Assembly (NCBI GenBank): GCA_004020365.1
Contig: SAQR01000015.1
Span: forward strand, 1 to 64,000
Origin: Mesorhizobium sp.
GTDB taxonomy: Bacteria > Pseudomonadota > Alphaproteobacteria > Rhizobiales > Rhizobiaceae
DNA: 64,000 nucleotides
Reading direction: 5' to 3'
Part shown: positions 44,286 to 51,795 of the stretch, in pieces
Layout of the letters: each line of letters opens with the position of its first letter
Numbering within the stretch: position 1 is the first letter of the stretch
Position numbers and translations under genes: made by a program
The notes under the pieces: generated by a model
Seen by the model: the letters and a program-made list of their open reading frames with translations, nothing else
The model's database searches: none
What the model was told of the DNA's origin: nothing

Positions 44286-44573
44286 CTACCACCCGGTCCC
44301 ACGAAAAAGCTCAAACCATTCTGGATTGGTCTTCTCGATCAGCTCGATCTTCCACTAGCGCGGCCAGCGCTTCAGCGACTTCTCGCGTTGTATGGCGTCA
44401 CGAATGTCGAAATGCTCTTCGTACCAGACCAGGCGCTGCACGCCGTAGCGGCTGGTGAAGCGTGAGCCCAGGCCGGATTTGTGCTCCGGCATGCGGCGGC
44501 CGAGATCATTGGTGACGCCGATGTAGATCGTGCCGCGCTTCTGGCTTGCGGTCATATAGGCATAGCCGGTCAT
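44286..44573 (-). pseudogene. GIY-YIG endonuclease-domain protein with an internal stop
   Basis: A small GIY-YIG protein of the UPF0213/YhbQ type. The GIY and YIG-equivalent strands are YAYMTASQKRGTIYIGVTND, with the catalytic Arg in GRRMPEHKSG and the later Glu in EEHFDIRDAIQREKSLKRW. After KRWPR comes TAG, then the frame continues WKIELIEKTNPEWFELF to a second stop at 44286. Where related proteins usually have Gln (CAG) there is TAG, so a single base change explains the stop. The remaining 71-residue piece keeps the nuclease core. It lies exactly between inverted copies of repeat C. Confidence 0.85.
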
Positions 44574-44612
44574 GACTAAAGCGTAACTGCCACCGTTGCG
44601 GATGCAAGCGCC

Positions 44613-44709
44613 GTTCTGGGCCGTTGCATTCTTCGGCTGATGTCACGGAATGGATCCCAGGGTCTGCGCCGCGTCGCTTCGCTCCTTGCTTCGCCCTGGG
44701 ATGACGAAG
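44613..44709 (-). repeat. Repeat family C, right arm
   Basis: Inverted copy of 44183-44279, same length. Differences cluster in two places, ATTCCGTGACATC against ATGCCGTTACGCC and GGCCCAG against GGTTCAG. Confidence 0.88.
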
Positions 44710-44836
44710 ACGCGGTGGCTTATGGCTAATCGCAAGCGCTCGAGATTGGCAGGAGGAGATCGGTCGGCGGCAACCGTCACAGCCTCCTTCAGGCTCAGTC
44801 AAAGACCAAATCCCCAAATCCTCTGTGCAGAGGACC

Positions 44837-46507
44837 CTATGCAGCGTAAGTCACCTGGCCTGCGCAGATCGTGTAAAGCGGTGCCACGTTCAAGATTGCT
44901 TCCGGATCAAGGCTTTCAAGATCGCTGTTCCAGATGACGATGTCGGCGGCAAAGCCTGGCCTCACCTGACCCTTCCAAGTCTCGGCAAATTCGGCATAGG
45001 CTCCCCGCACCGTATAGGCGTCGAGCACTTCCATAAGTGTCTGCCGATTGTCCGGAAGGTCGTCTCTCCATGGCTCGCGTGTCATCGCCGAATGCATCGA
45101 CAGGATGGGAGAGACGGGAGAGACCGGCCAATCGGTAGAGAAGATGAGATCGATGCCAGCGTCGCGGATGGCGCGCCAGGCGTAAGCGCGTGCCCAGTTT
45201 TTGGCTCCGATGCGCGAGAGCGTCGGCTCGAGTGGCAAGCCCATCTGGCCAGGTGGAACCGTAGGCTGCATGGATGCGACGATTTTCATCTCCGCCATCC
45301 GGCCAATGTCGCCATCGCGCACCACTTCGATGTGTTCGATCCGGTGGCGGCTGTCGCGCCCACCATTGGCGCGCCGCGCGGCAGCAAACCCGTCAATGAC
45401 GCTCGACACCGCGCCGTCGCCGATTGCGTGGACCGCGATCTGCAAGCCACGCTTATCCGCTGCGATGCAGATCCGGTCGAAGGTTGTCTGGTCGAAGCGC
45501 GGCTCGCCCTTCCAGCCGGGGCGATCATCGTAATCGTCGTACATGACTGCCGTGTGGGAATCGAGAACGCCATCCATGAACACCTTCACGGTGCCGGAAT
45601 TCAGCCACTCTCCGCCGAACTCAGCACGCATCTGTGCAGCTTTGTCCATCTGTTCATCGATGTCACCGCTCACATAATGCAGAGGGACGCGCCCGCGGCA
45701 GATCAAGGCGCCCTCCGCCTGAATCTCGGACAGCAATTCAAGCTGATAACGGTTGCCATCCATGTTCTGGAAGCTGGTGATACCGTGCGATGCCAGATGC
45801 TGGAGACCGCGCTTCAGCAGCCCGCGATCATAGGCCCGGTCAGCAGCAGAAGGCACGGGTTGCGGTTCGTCACCGGTGCTCAAGCCCAGCATATCGCGCC
45901 CACCGTTGGCGCTAAGTGCGATCACGTCATCAAAAGCATAGTGTTCACGCAACTCGCCATTGGCCAGGCCGTCCCCGCCCATCACGATCTCGTTGCCGGA
46001 GGGAAGGCGGCGGCCTTCCATCAGTCCCGCCTTGGTCAGCGCGATCGTATTGGCCCAGACAGTATGGTGGTCAGGCGACATCACGGCGAGCGGCCGATCG
46101 GCCAGGATGGAGTCCAGAACGTGCCGGTCGACGCTGCGGCCGTCCCCAAGAATGGTGTAGTCACAACCATTGGCCATCAAGAGCGGCTCGGTGGGATTCG
46201 ATGCTGCATAAGCATGGACAGCCGCCTTCATCGCGTCATATCCCTTCACGTTAAAGAGGGACAGTTGGTCGAGCTTCGCCGAGCCGCCGAATAGATGAAT
46301 ATGGCTTTCGTTGATGCCGGGCGTCACCGTTCCGCCACCTGCGTCGAGGATTCGAGTCCCGGTCGTGCGATAGGCGGCAATCTCGCTATCGCTGCCGACG
46401 GCCAGGATGCGACCGCCGGCAATTGCAACCGCTTCCGCATGCGGCAGATCCGGATTCATCGATTTTACCCGGCCATTGGTGATGATCATGTCTGCTGAAA
46501 CGGCCAT
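44837..46507 (-). CDS. Amidohydrolase, YtcJ-like
   Basis: A 556-residue metal-dependent amidohydrolase of the YtcJ/amidohydrolase-3 group. Metal ligands are in TPGINESHIHLFGG (HxH), the histidine in IAVHAIGDGAVSSVIDG, RHRIEHIEVV, and the Asp in IFSTDWPVSP. It hydrolyses an amide or related bond of a small molecule; characterised relatives act on formamide-type or indole compounds, but no substrate can be read. GAGGGAACACGC lies before the ATG at 46507. It is downstream of the permease genes on the same strand, 143 bases away, so may belong to the import operon. Confidence 0.88.
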   Translation of the reverse strand: MAVSADMIITNGRVKSMNPDLPHAEAVAIAGGRILAVGSDSEIAAYRTTGTRILDAGGGTVTPGINESHIHLFGGSAKLDQLSLFNVKGYDAMKAAVHAYAASNPTEPLLMANGCDYTILGDGRSVDRHVLDSILADRPLAVMSPDHHTVWANTIALTKAGLMEGRRLPSGNEIVMGGDGLANGELREHYAFDDVIALSANGGRDMLGLSTGDEPQPVPSAADRAYDRGLLKRGLQHLASHGITSFQNMDGNRYQLELLSEIQAEGALICRGRVPLHYVSGDIDEQMDKAAQMRAEFGGEWLNSGTVKVFMDGVLDSHTAVMYDDYDDRPGWKGEPRFDQTTFDRICIAADKRGLQIAVHAIGDGAVSSVIDGFAAARRANGGRDSRHRIEHIEVVRDGDIGRMAEMKIVASMQPTVPPGQMGLPLEPTLSRIGAKNWARAYAWRAIRDAGIDLIFSTDWPVSPVSPILSMHSAMTREPWRDDLPDNRQTLMEVLDAYTVRGAYAEFAETWKGQVRPGFAADIVIWNSDLESLDPEAILNVAPLYTICAGQVTYAA

Positions 46508-46650
46508 GCGTGTTCCCTCTTTCAGGCGCCTGTATTCGCTGGCGCCGTGCCTGTTGCTATTCAACGGTGAAGTAGTATTTGCGGCAGGTCCCGATCACTT
46601 TGAAGCGGCCGTTTAGCGTGTCGCATCGGCCAATGCCCTGCGAATTGCAG

Positions 46651-47448
46651 TCATTTTGTGTGTGCTCCGAGCAGTCTCGGGAGGTCACCGAGCCGGGCGA
46701 CGAGCGAGAAGACAACAACGGTGACGACAACGAAGAAGATCGACGCCGAGGCCATGACCGGCGTGTAGCCATAGCGCAGCGAGTTGAAGATCTTCATCGG
46801 CAGCGTTTCGAGAACGGGGCCAACGGTCATGTAAGCCACCAGATATTCGTTCAGCGACACGACAAAGGCGAAGGCAAATCCGGAAATCACATAAGGGCGG
46901 ACCAGCGGCAGGATTACCGTCCTGAGGATGGTGCGATTATTCGCACCCATCGTCGCGGCTGCCTCCGACAGGCTGTCATCGAGCGAGCCGAAGCCGAGCG
47001 CCAAAGCCACCAGCGGCAGGGAAACGAGGAAGATGCCGTGGCTGACGACAACGGTCCAGTATTGCCCGTACAGGCCGGTCTGCGTCCAGAAGGACAGGAA
47101 GCCCATTGCCGTGATCACCGGCGGCAGCAGGAAGGGGATCAGGCCGATCGCCAGGATGGCCTTGACCCATCCGAGCCGGTAGCGCCAATTGAACCAGGCA
47201 AGCGGAAAGGCGATTGCCACTGCAAAGCTTGCCGAAAACAGCGCGATGATCGTGCTGTTGAGCAAGGCTCCCGACCAATCCGGCATCCGGAACAGATCCA
47301 GATACCAACCCATGTTGAAACCCTGCGGCGGGAAGGTGAGCGACTTCTTCGAATTGATGGAGACGCCCAGGACGACGAGCAGCGGCGCCGCCATGATCAG
47401 CGCCAGTAGGCTGAAGAAGATGCGGCGAACCAGGGCCTGGGTCATCAT
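46651..47448 (-). CDS. ABC transporter permease (polyamine/opine type), PotC-like
   Basis: A 265-residue inner-membrane protein with six predicted helices. The EAA loop SEAAATMGANNRTILRTVIL lies in the middle, where it contacts the ATPase. It resembles the second permease of spermidine/putrescine-type importers. The start ATG 47448 overlaps the stop of the upstream permease (ATGA), so it is coupled. The ligand set by the binding protein is probably a polyamine-like or guanidino compound, given the neighbouring ureohydrolase. Confidence 0.9.
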   Translation of the reverse strand: MMTQALVRRIFFSLLALIMAAPLLVVLGVSINSKKSLTFPPQGFNMGWYLDLFRMPDWSGALLNSTIIALFSASFAVAIAFPLAWFNWRYRLGWVKAILAIGLIPFLLPPVITAMGFLSFWTQTGLYGQYWTVVVSHGIFLVSLPLVALALGFGSLDDSLSEAAATMGANNRTILRTVILPLVRPYVISGFAFAFVVSLNEYLVAYMTVGPVLETLPMKIFNSLRYGYTPVMASASIFFVVVTVVVFSLVARLGDLPRLLGAHTK

Positions 47449-48302
47449 GCGCGCGCCTTGCGGCCGAACAGGACGACAGTGGCGACGATGAGCATGGTCG
47501 CGATCACCAGGAACACCGCGAGTGCCGCGGCAAATGGAATGTTCGACTGCATGAGAGCCTGATCGCTGATGACCACCGAGAGCGTCCAATGTTGGGGCCG
47601 ACCCAGGATCTGAGGCATCAGATACGTGCCGAGCGTGAAGACCATGATCATCAGGAAGGTCGTAATGATCGTGTTTCGCTGCATCGGCAGGACGACGATG
47701 AAGAATGTGCGAAGCGGCGACGTGCCAAGCGTCCGGGCGGCCTCTTCGATGTGTGGGTCCACCCGCGACAGAATCGGGTAGAGCACGAGAACCGCATACG
47801 GGAACGCCGTGTAGACGACGCCTGACACAAGCGCCCCCAGCCCAGGCGCATAGGAGGCCGGTTTGTCGAGCAGGCCTGCAAACACCAGCAGGTTGCTGAT
47901 GCCGGCTGTCCGGGACAGAAGCGTTGACCAGGCAAAGCCAATGATCGATTCCGAGAGCGACAGCACCGACAACAGGAAGATCAGCCAGAACACCTGCGTC
48001 GAACGTGGCGCATTGACCAGCAGATAAGAAAACGGAAAGGCGATCAGAATGGAGATGGCTGCAACGGCCAGCGCCAGACCGAAGGATGCTATGAGCAGCC
48101 CGACAAAGAACGGGCTGATCAGACGCCGATAGTTTTCCAGGGTAAGCATGGCCTCGGTGAGGCCGCCACCGGCATTCTTATAGAAAGAAACCAGGATCAT
48201 CGAGCCAAAGGGCACGACGAAGAACAGGATCAGCAGCGCTGCGGGAACGGCAAGCGGCAGGTATCCTACCATCGACCGGGGTTTGGCGATGCTCATGCTC
48301 AC
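47445..48302 (-). CDS. ABC transporter permease (polyamine/opine type), PotB-like
   Basis: A 285-residue permease with six to seven helices, starting MSMSIAKPRSMVGYLPLAVP. The EAA loop is IEEAARTLGTSPLRTFFIVV. It overlaps the ATPase gene by 4 bases and the next permease by 4 bases, so the three are translated in series. It is the PotB-like member of the pair. Confidence 0.9.
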   Translation of the reverse strand: MSMSIAKPRSMVGYLPLAVPAALLILFFVVPFGSMILVSFYKNAGGGLTEAMLTLENYRRLISPFFVGLLIASFGLALAVAAISILIAFPFSYLLVNAPRSTQVFWLIFLLSVLSLSESIIGFAWSTLLSRTAGISNLLVFAGLLDKPASYAPGLGALVSGVVYTAFPYAVLVLYPILSRVDPHIEEAARTLGTSPLRTFFIVVLPMQRNTIITTFLMIMVFTLGTYLMPQILGRPQHWTLSVVISDQALMQSNIPFAAALAVFLVIATMLIVATVVLFGRKARA

Positions 48303-49339
48303 CGCAGAACGACGCAGGCGGCGCCAGGAACATGAACATGCACCGCCTGCCCGACGGCCAGCCTGCTCTCCTTGCGCGGAGGGAGTGCCACGATCAGATC
48401 CTTGGACATGCCCTGGACAGCGACATTCACCTCGACCGCTGCCCCCAGATGGCGGGTGAAGGCGATGCGCCCGGACATGCTGCTGTCGCTTGCCTCCTCG
48501 CGCAGCTCGAGATCTTCGGGCCGAACCGAGAAGGTGAGGGTGCCTGATGAGGGGGCATCCATACCAGCGACCTCCCCGCCGGGAACGCTGACGCGTCCAT
48601 TGGCGACGACCTTGCCGTCGATCAGATTCGCGGCACCGATGAAATCCGCGACGAAGGCATTCGCCGGCTTACGATAGATCTCCAGCGGCGGCGCCACCTG
48701 CTGGATGACGCCGCCCGACATGACGACCACGAGGTCTGCAGTCGTCATCGCCTCTCTCTGGTCGTGGGTGACCAGGAAGGTCGTGATGCCAAGCTCCTGC
48801 TGCAGGCGTTTTAGTTCGACCTGCATGGCCTCGCGCAACTTGGCATCCAGCGCCGACATTGGCTCGTCGAGAAGAAACAGCTTTGGCTTCAACGCCAGCG
48901 CTCGCGCCATCGCGATGCGCTGGCGCTGACCGCCCGAAAGCTGAGTAATGGCCCGGTCGGCAACGCCCGGCAGATGCACAAGATTGAGAAGCCGCGCGAC
49001 TTCCGCCTTCTGGATGTCCTTCGACGCGCCACGGATGCGCAAGGGATAGGCGATGTTTTCGCCCACGGAGAGATGAGGAAATAGCGCAAGTGACTGGAAC
49101 ACCATGCCAAAGTCCCGCAGATGGGCCGGGACTTTGGTAATATCGCTGCCATCGAGAACGATCCTGCCGTCGGAGGCGCTTTCCAGCCCGGCGATAATCC
49201 GTAGGAGGGTGGACTTGCCGCAGCCGGACGGACCTAGCAGGCACAAGAACTTTCCGTTTTCCACGTTGAGTGAGATGTTGCTCAGGGCGTTGACTGGACC
49301 ATACGCCTTGTTGATCTTGTGGATCGCCAATCCAGACAT
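48299..49339 (-). CDS. ABC transporter ATP-binding protein, PotA-like
   Basis: A 346-residue ATPase. Walker A GPSGCGKST is at 36-44, the Q-loop is MVFQSLALFPHL, the signature is LSGGQRQRIA, and Walker B is LFLLDEPMSALD, followed by the H-loop in LVTHDQREA. The C-terminal TOBE-type domain (240-346) is typical of sugar, polyamine and iron importers. GGGAGCTAACCAC lies before the ATG at 49339; the frame to 49357 is less likely. It powers uptake through the two permeases that follow. Confidence 0.93.
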   Translation of the reverse strand: MSGLAIHKINKAYGPVNALSNISLNVENGKFLCLLGPSGCGKSTLLRIIAGLESASDGRIVLDGSDITKVPAHLRDFGMVFQSLALFPHLSVGENIAYPLRIRGASKDIQKAEVARLLNLVHLPGVADRAITQLSGGQRQRIAMARALALKPKLFLLDEPMSALDAKLREAMQVELKRLQQELGITTFLVTHDQREAMTTADLVVVMSGGVIQQVAPPLEIYRKPANAFVADFIGAANLIDGKVVANGRVSVPGGEVAGMDAPSSGTLTFSVRPEDLELREEASDSSMSGRIAFTRHLGAAVEVNVAVQGMSKDLIVALPPRKESRLAVGQAVHVHVPGAACVVLR

Positions 49340-49411
49340 GTGGTTAGCTCCCGGCAAAGCGAGCGGTGCCCAGCACCGCGTCGCGATCCTGTTTTGCGAT
49401 GCGAGGGCGGA

Positions 49412-50512
49412 TCAGCCCTGCAGCATCTCGCTCCAGACCTGGTTGATGAAGTCCGTCTTCAGCGCCTGCATCTTATAATGCGGCGTGATGGGGTCGATGC
49501 TTGAGGAAACGGCGTTGAATTCCTCATCGGTGAGATCTGTCAGCGCACGATCGACGACCGGGGCGCTGCCAAGCTTCCGGGCGAGTTTTGCCTGGATGGA
49601 GGGCTGCGACATGTAGTCGATATAGACATGTGCAAGGTCCAGTGCAGACGACTTCGTGGCTGCCCAGGAGCCGTAATCGTAAATTCCCCCTTCGGCAGGC
49701 ATGGTGGAGCGGACCGGGAAACCGTCCTTGATCGCCAGGCCGGTCACGTCGTGGTAATACTGTCCCATCGGAATTTCGCCGGACTTGAGTGCCTGTTCGA
49801 ACTGCGCTTCGTCCCGGTACCAGAGACGGACATTGGGCTTCAATTCGCCCACTTTCGCGGCCGCCTGGCGGATTCCCTCATCGGTGTCGAGATGATTGAT
49901 GCCGCCGAAGTAGACCTTGGCCGCAACTTCAAGAAGATATGAATTGCCGACATTGGCAAGCAGTCCGAGGCTGTCCTTGTATTTCGGATCCCAGATATCC
50001 TTCCAGGAGGTCGGGGCTTCTTTGTAAACCTCCGTGTTTGAAACCAGGGTGATGTACCAACTGGTGGCTGCGACGGCGGCGACCTCGCCGGAGGCAGTCG
50101 AACTGACCAGGTTTTGCTTGACGTGTTTCATATTGGGCATCTTTTTCGGGTCGAGCGGTGCCCAAAGCCCTGAATTGATGCCGCGAATTACCGGCACCCC
50201 TGCCATCATCGAAACATCCACCGGTGACTTGCCGGCCTTTTCCGCCTGCTGGAGCTGGATCAGCCAGACTTCGCCGGTCGGCTCGGCCACGCTCTCGACC
50301 GCGATGCCGGTGGCGGCGGTGAAGTCCGGATAAATCTCGGCATCGAATGTGTCCTTGAAATACCCGCCATACACGCCAATGCGCAACTTCTTCTCTTGCG
50401 CGCGTGCTATGTTTGGAAACCCGCCGATCATGGGCGCCAGCCCCAGAGCGGAAAGCCCCGTCAGAAGCTGACGGCGCCGGATAGGCCTGTTGATGATGCT
50501 GCTATTAAACAT
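49412..50512 (-). CDS. Periplasmic solute-binding protein, spermidine/putrescine type
   Basis: A 366-residue binding protein. The N-terminus has a twin-arginine signal (RRRQLLTGLSALG, residues 12-24) cut near ARAQE, so it may be exported folded by the Tat system. The mature part has the extracellular solute-binding fold of PotD-like proteins, with YGGYFKDTFDAEIYPDF and GIYDYGSWAATKSS. GGGGAGCACC precedes the ATG. It heads the four-gene importer and faces the divergent ureohydrolase, which suggests the imported compound is its substrate or a precursor. Confidence 0.9.
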   Translation of the reverse strand: MFNSSIINRPIRRRQLLTGLSALGLAPMIGGFPNIARAQEKKLRIGVYGGYFKDTFDAEIYPDFTAATGIAVESVAEPTGEVWLIQLQQAEKAGKSPVDVSMMAGVPVIRGINSGLWAPLDPKKMPNMKHVKQNLVSSTASGEVAAVAATSWYITLVSNTEVYKEAPTSWKDIWDPKYKDSLGLLANVGNSYLLEVAAKVYFGGINHLDTDEGIRQAAAKVGELKPNVRLWYRDEAQFEQALKSGEIPMGQYYHDVTGLAIKDGFPVRSTMPAEGGIYDYGSWAATKSSALDLAHVYIDYMSQPSIQAKLARKLGSAPVVDRALTDLTDEEFNAVSSSIDPITPHYKMQALKTDFINQVWSEMLQG

Positions 50513-50670
50513 GGTGCTCCCCTTTTTTTGGCATCCATTAACAAGGGAGCGTCAACGATCGCATTGCGGAAGTAAATCGGGATATGACCCCGATCACTTC
50601 GGAAAAACCCGAACTAAACCCTGATCTCCGCTCATTAAAGTCGAGTTGTTCCATCAGGAGTGTTTCGCCC
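50513..50670. promoter_or_regulatory. Divergent promoter region between importer and ureohydrolase
   Basis: This 158-base gap separates divergent gene sets and must hold both promoters. ATTAACAAGGGAGC lies near 50538 and ATAAATCGGG-type sequence near 50572. No single operator was recognised. A LysR-family gene lies 6.5 kb away and could act here, but that is a guess. Confidence 0.4.
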
Positions 50671-51723
50671 ATGACCGACCAAGCGCATCTCCAGGCCCTT
50701 CGTGAGAAGTACGGCAACGCCGCGGGGGGCGATATATTCGATCCGCATCTCCGGGAGGTCGCCCTGGGTCAGTTCACCGGTGGCGACAAGCGCAAATGGC
50801 CATTTGCGGGAATTCCGACATTCCTGGATGCGCCCTGCATGCCGGAGGCGGCAAATTCCGACGATTTCGGTGGACTGGATATCGCACTGGTCGGCGTGCC
50901 GATGGATCTGGGCGTCACCAACCGGAATGGCAGCCGCTTCGGGCCGCGCGCGCTGCGCGGTGTAGAGCGGGTCGGTCCCTATGACCATGTCCTTCGGATT
51001 TCTCCCATGAGCAAGGCCAGGGTGGCCGATATCGGCGATGTGCCGATGCACAGTCGCTACGATCTTGCCCGGTGCCATGCCGACATCGAGGCCTTTTATC
51101 GCCGCCTCGTTGGCGCCGGCGTGCGCCCGCTCAGTGTTGGCGGCGACCACTCCATCACCTCGTCGATCCTGAAAGCGATCGGTGCCAACGAGCCTGTGGG
51201 CATGATTCACATCGATGCCCATTGCGATACGGCAGGTCCTTACGAAGGAACCAAGTTTCAACACGGAGGTCCCTTCCGGCTCGCCGTTCTCGACGGTGTC
51301 CTCGACCCGCGCCGTACGATTCAGATCGGCATTCGCGGACCCGCCGAATACCTATGGGAGTTCTCCTATGAAAGCGGCATGACAGTGGTGCATGCGGAAG
51401 AAGTCAGTGAGGCCAGTTTGCCGCGTCTGATCGAGAAAGCGCGCGAAATCGTCGGTCATGGTCCAACCTACATCTCCTTCGACATTGACGGCGTGGATCC
51501 GGGTTTTGCGCCCGGCACAGGAACACCGGAGGTCGGCGGCCTTCAGCCTCGCGAAGTTCTTCAGATCCTGCGCGGCCTGGATGGCCTCAATATTGTCGGG
51601 GGAGACGTGGTCGAGGTCGCGCCGCAGTACGATTCCACCACCAATACTGCACAAATCGCCGCGCAAGTGCTGCACACGATACTTTGCCTTATGGTCAAGA
51701 GCGATCAAAACAACAGCGTGTAA
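50671..51723 (+). CDS. Ureohydrolase, agmatinase-like
   Basis: A 350-residue manganese ureohydrolase that should cut a guanidino compound to an amine and urea. The two-metal site is complete: His160 in GGDHS, Asp182, His184 and Asp186 in IDAHCDT, and Asp271 and Asp273 in SFDIDGVDPGFAPGTGTPE. Arginase, agmatinase, guanidinobutyrase and guanidinopropionase share these motifs, so the substrate is open. An N-terminal extension of about 65 residues, including DDFGGLDIALVGVPMDLG, is longer than in arginases. AGGAG lies upstream. The kinase-lyase fusion follows 72 bases later on the same strand. Confidence 0.88.
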   Translation: MTDQAHLQALREKYGNAAGGDIFDPHLREVALGQFTGGDKRKWPFAGIPTFLDAPCMPEAANSDDFGGLDIALVGVPMDLGVTNRNGSRFGPRALRGVERVGPYDHVLRISPMSKARVADIGDVPMHSRYDLARCHADIEAFYRRLVGAGVRPLSVGGDHSITSSILKAIGANEPVGMIHIDAHCDTAGPYEGTKFQHGGPFRLAVLDGVLDPRRTIQIGIRGPAEYLWEFSYESGMTVVHAEEVSEASLPRLIEKAREIVGHGPTYISFDIDGVDPGFAPGTGTPEVGGLQPREVLQILRGLDGLNIVGGDVVEVAPQYDSTTNTAQIAAQVLHTILCLMVKSDQNNSV

Positions 51724-51795
51724 AGCTCACAGGGCAGCGCCCTCTCGCCCATCGGCGCTGCCCGATCGGTTGTATGTTGGCCTAAGGGGTACAGA

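Larger units (their letters stand above)
44183..44709. mobile_element. Candidate 527-bp GIY-YIG element bounded by 97-bp inverted repeats
   Basis: The element consists of a 97-bp repeat at 44183-44279, a GIY-YIG gene (broken) at 44286-44573, and an inverted copy of the repeat at 44613-44709. I count 91 of 97 positions equal between the arms. The coding part fills nearly all the space between them. Each outer end reads CTTCGTCATCCCAGGGCGAA. No target-site duplication was found beyond a loose 24-bp similarity outside both ends (near 44146 and 44727). Solo arms occur at 54481 and 55853. That it is or was mobile is inference. Confidence 0.5.

Noticed and set aside
44825-46294. Plus-strand frame of 489 codons
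   Set aside because: It is the mirror of the amidohydrolase gene, whose metal-binding motifs are clear on the minus strand.
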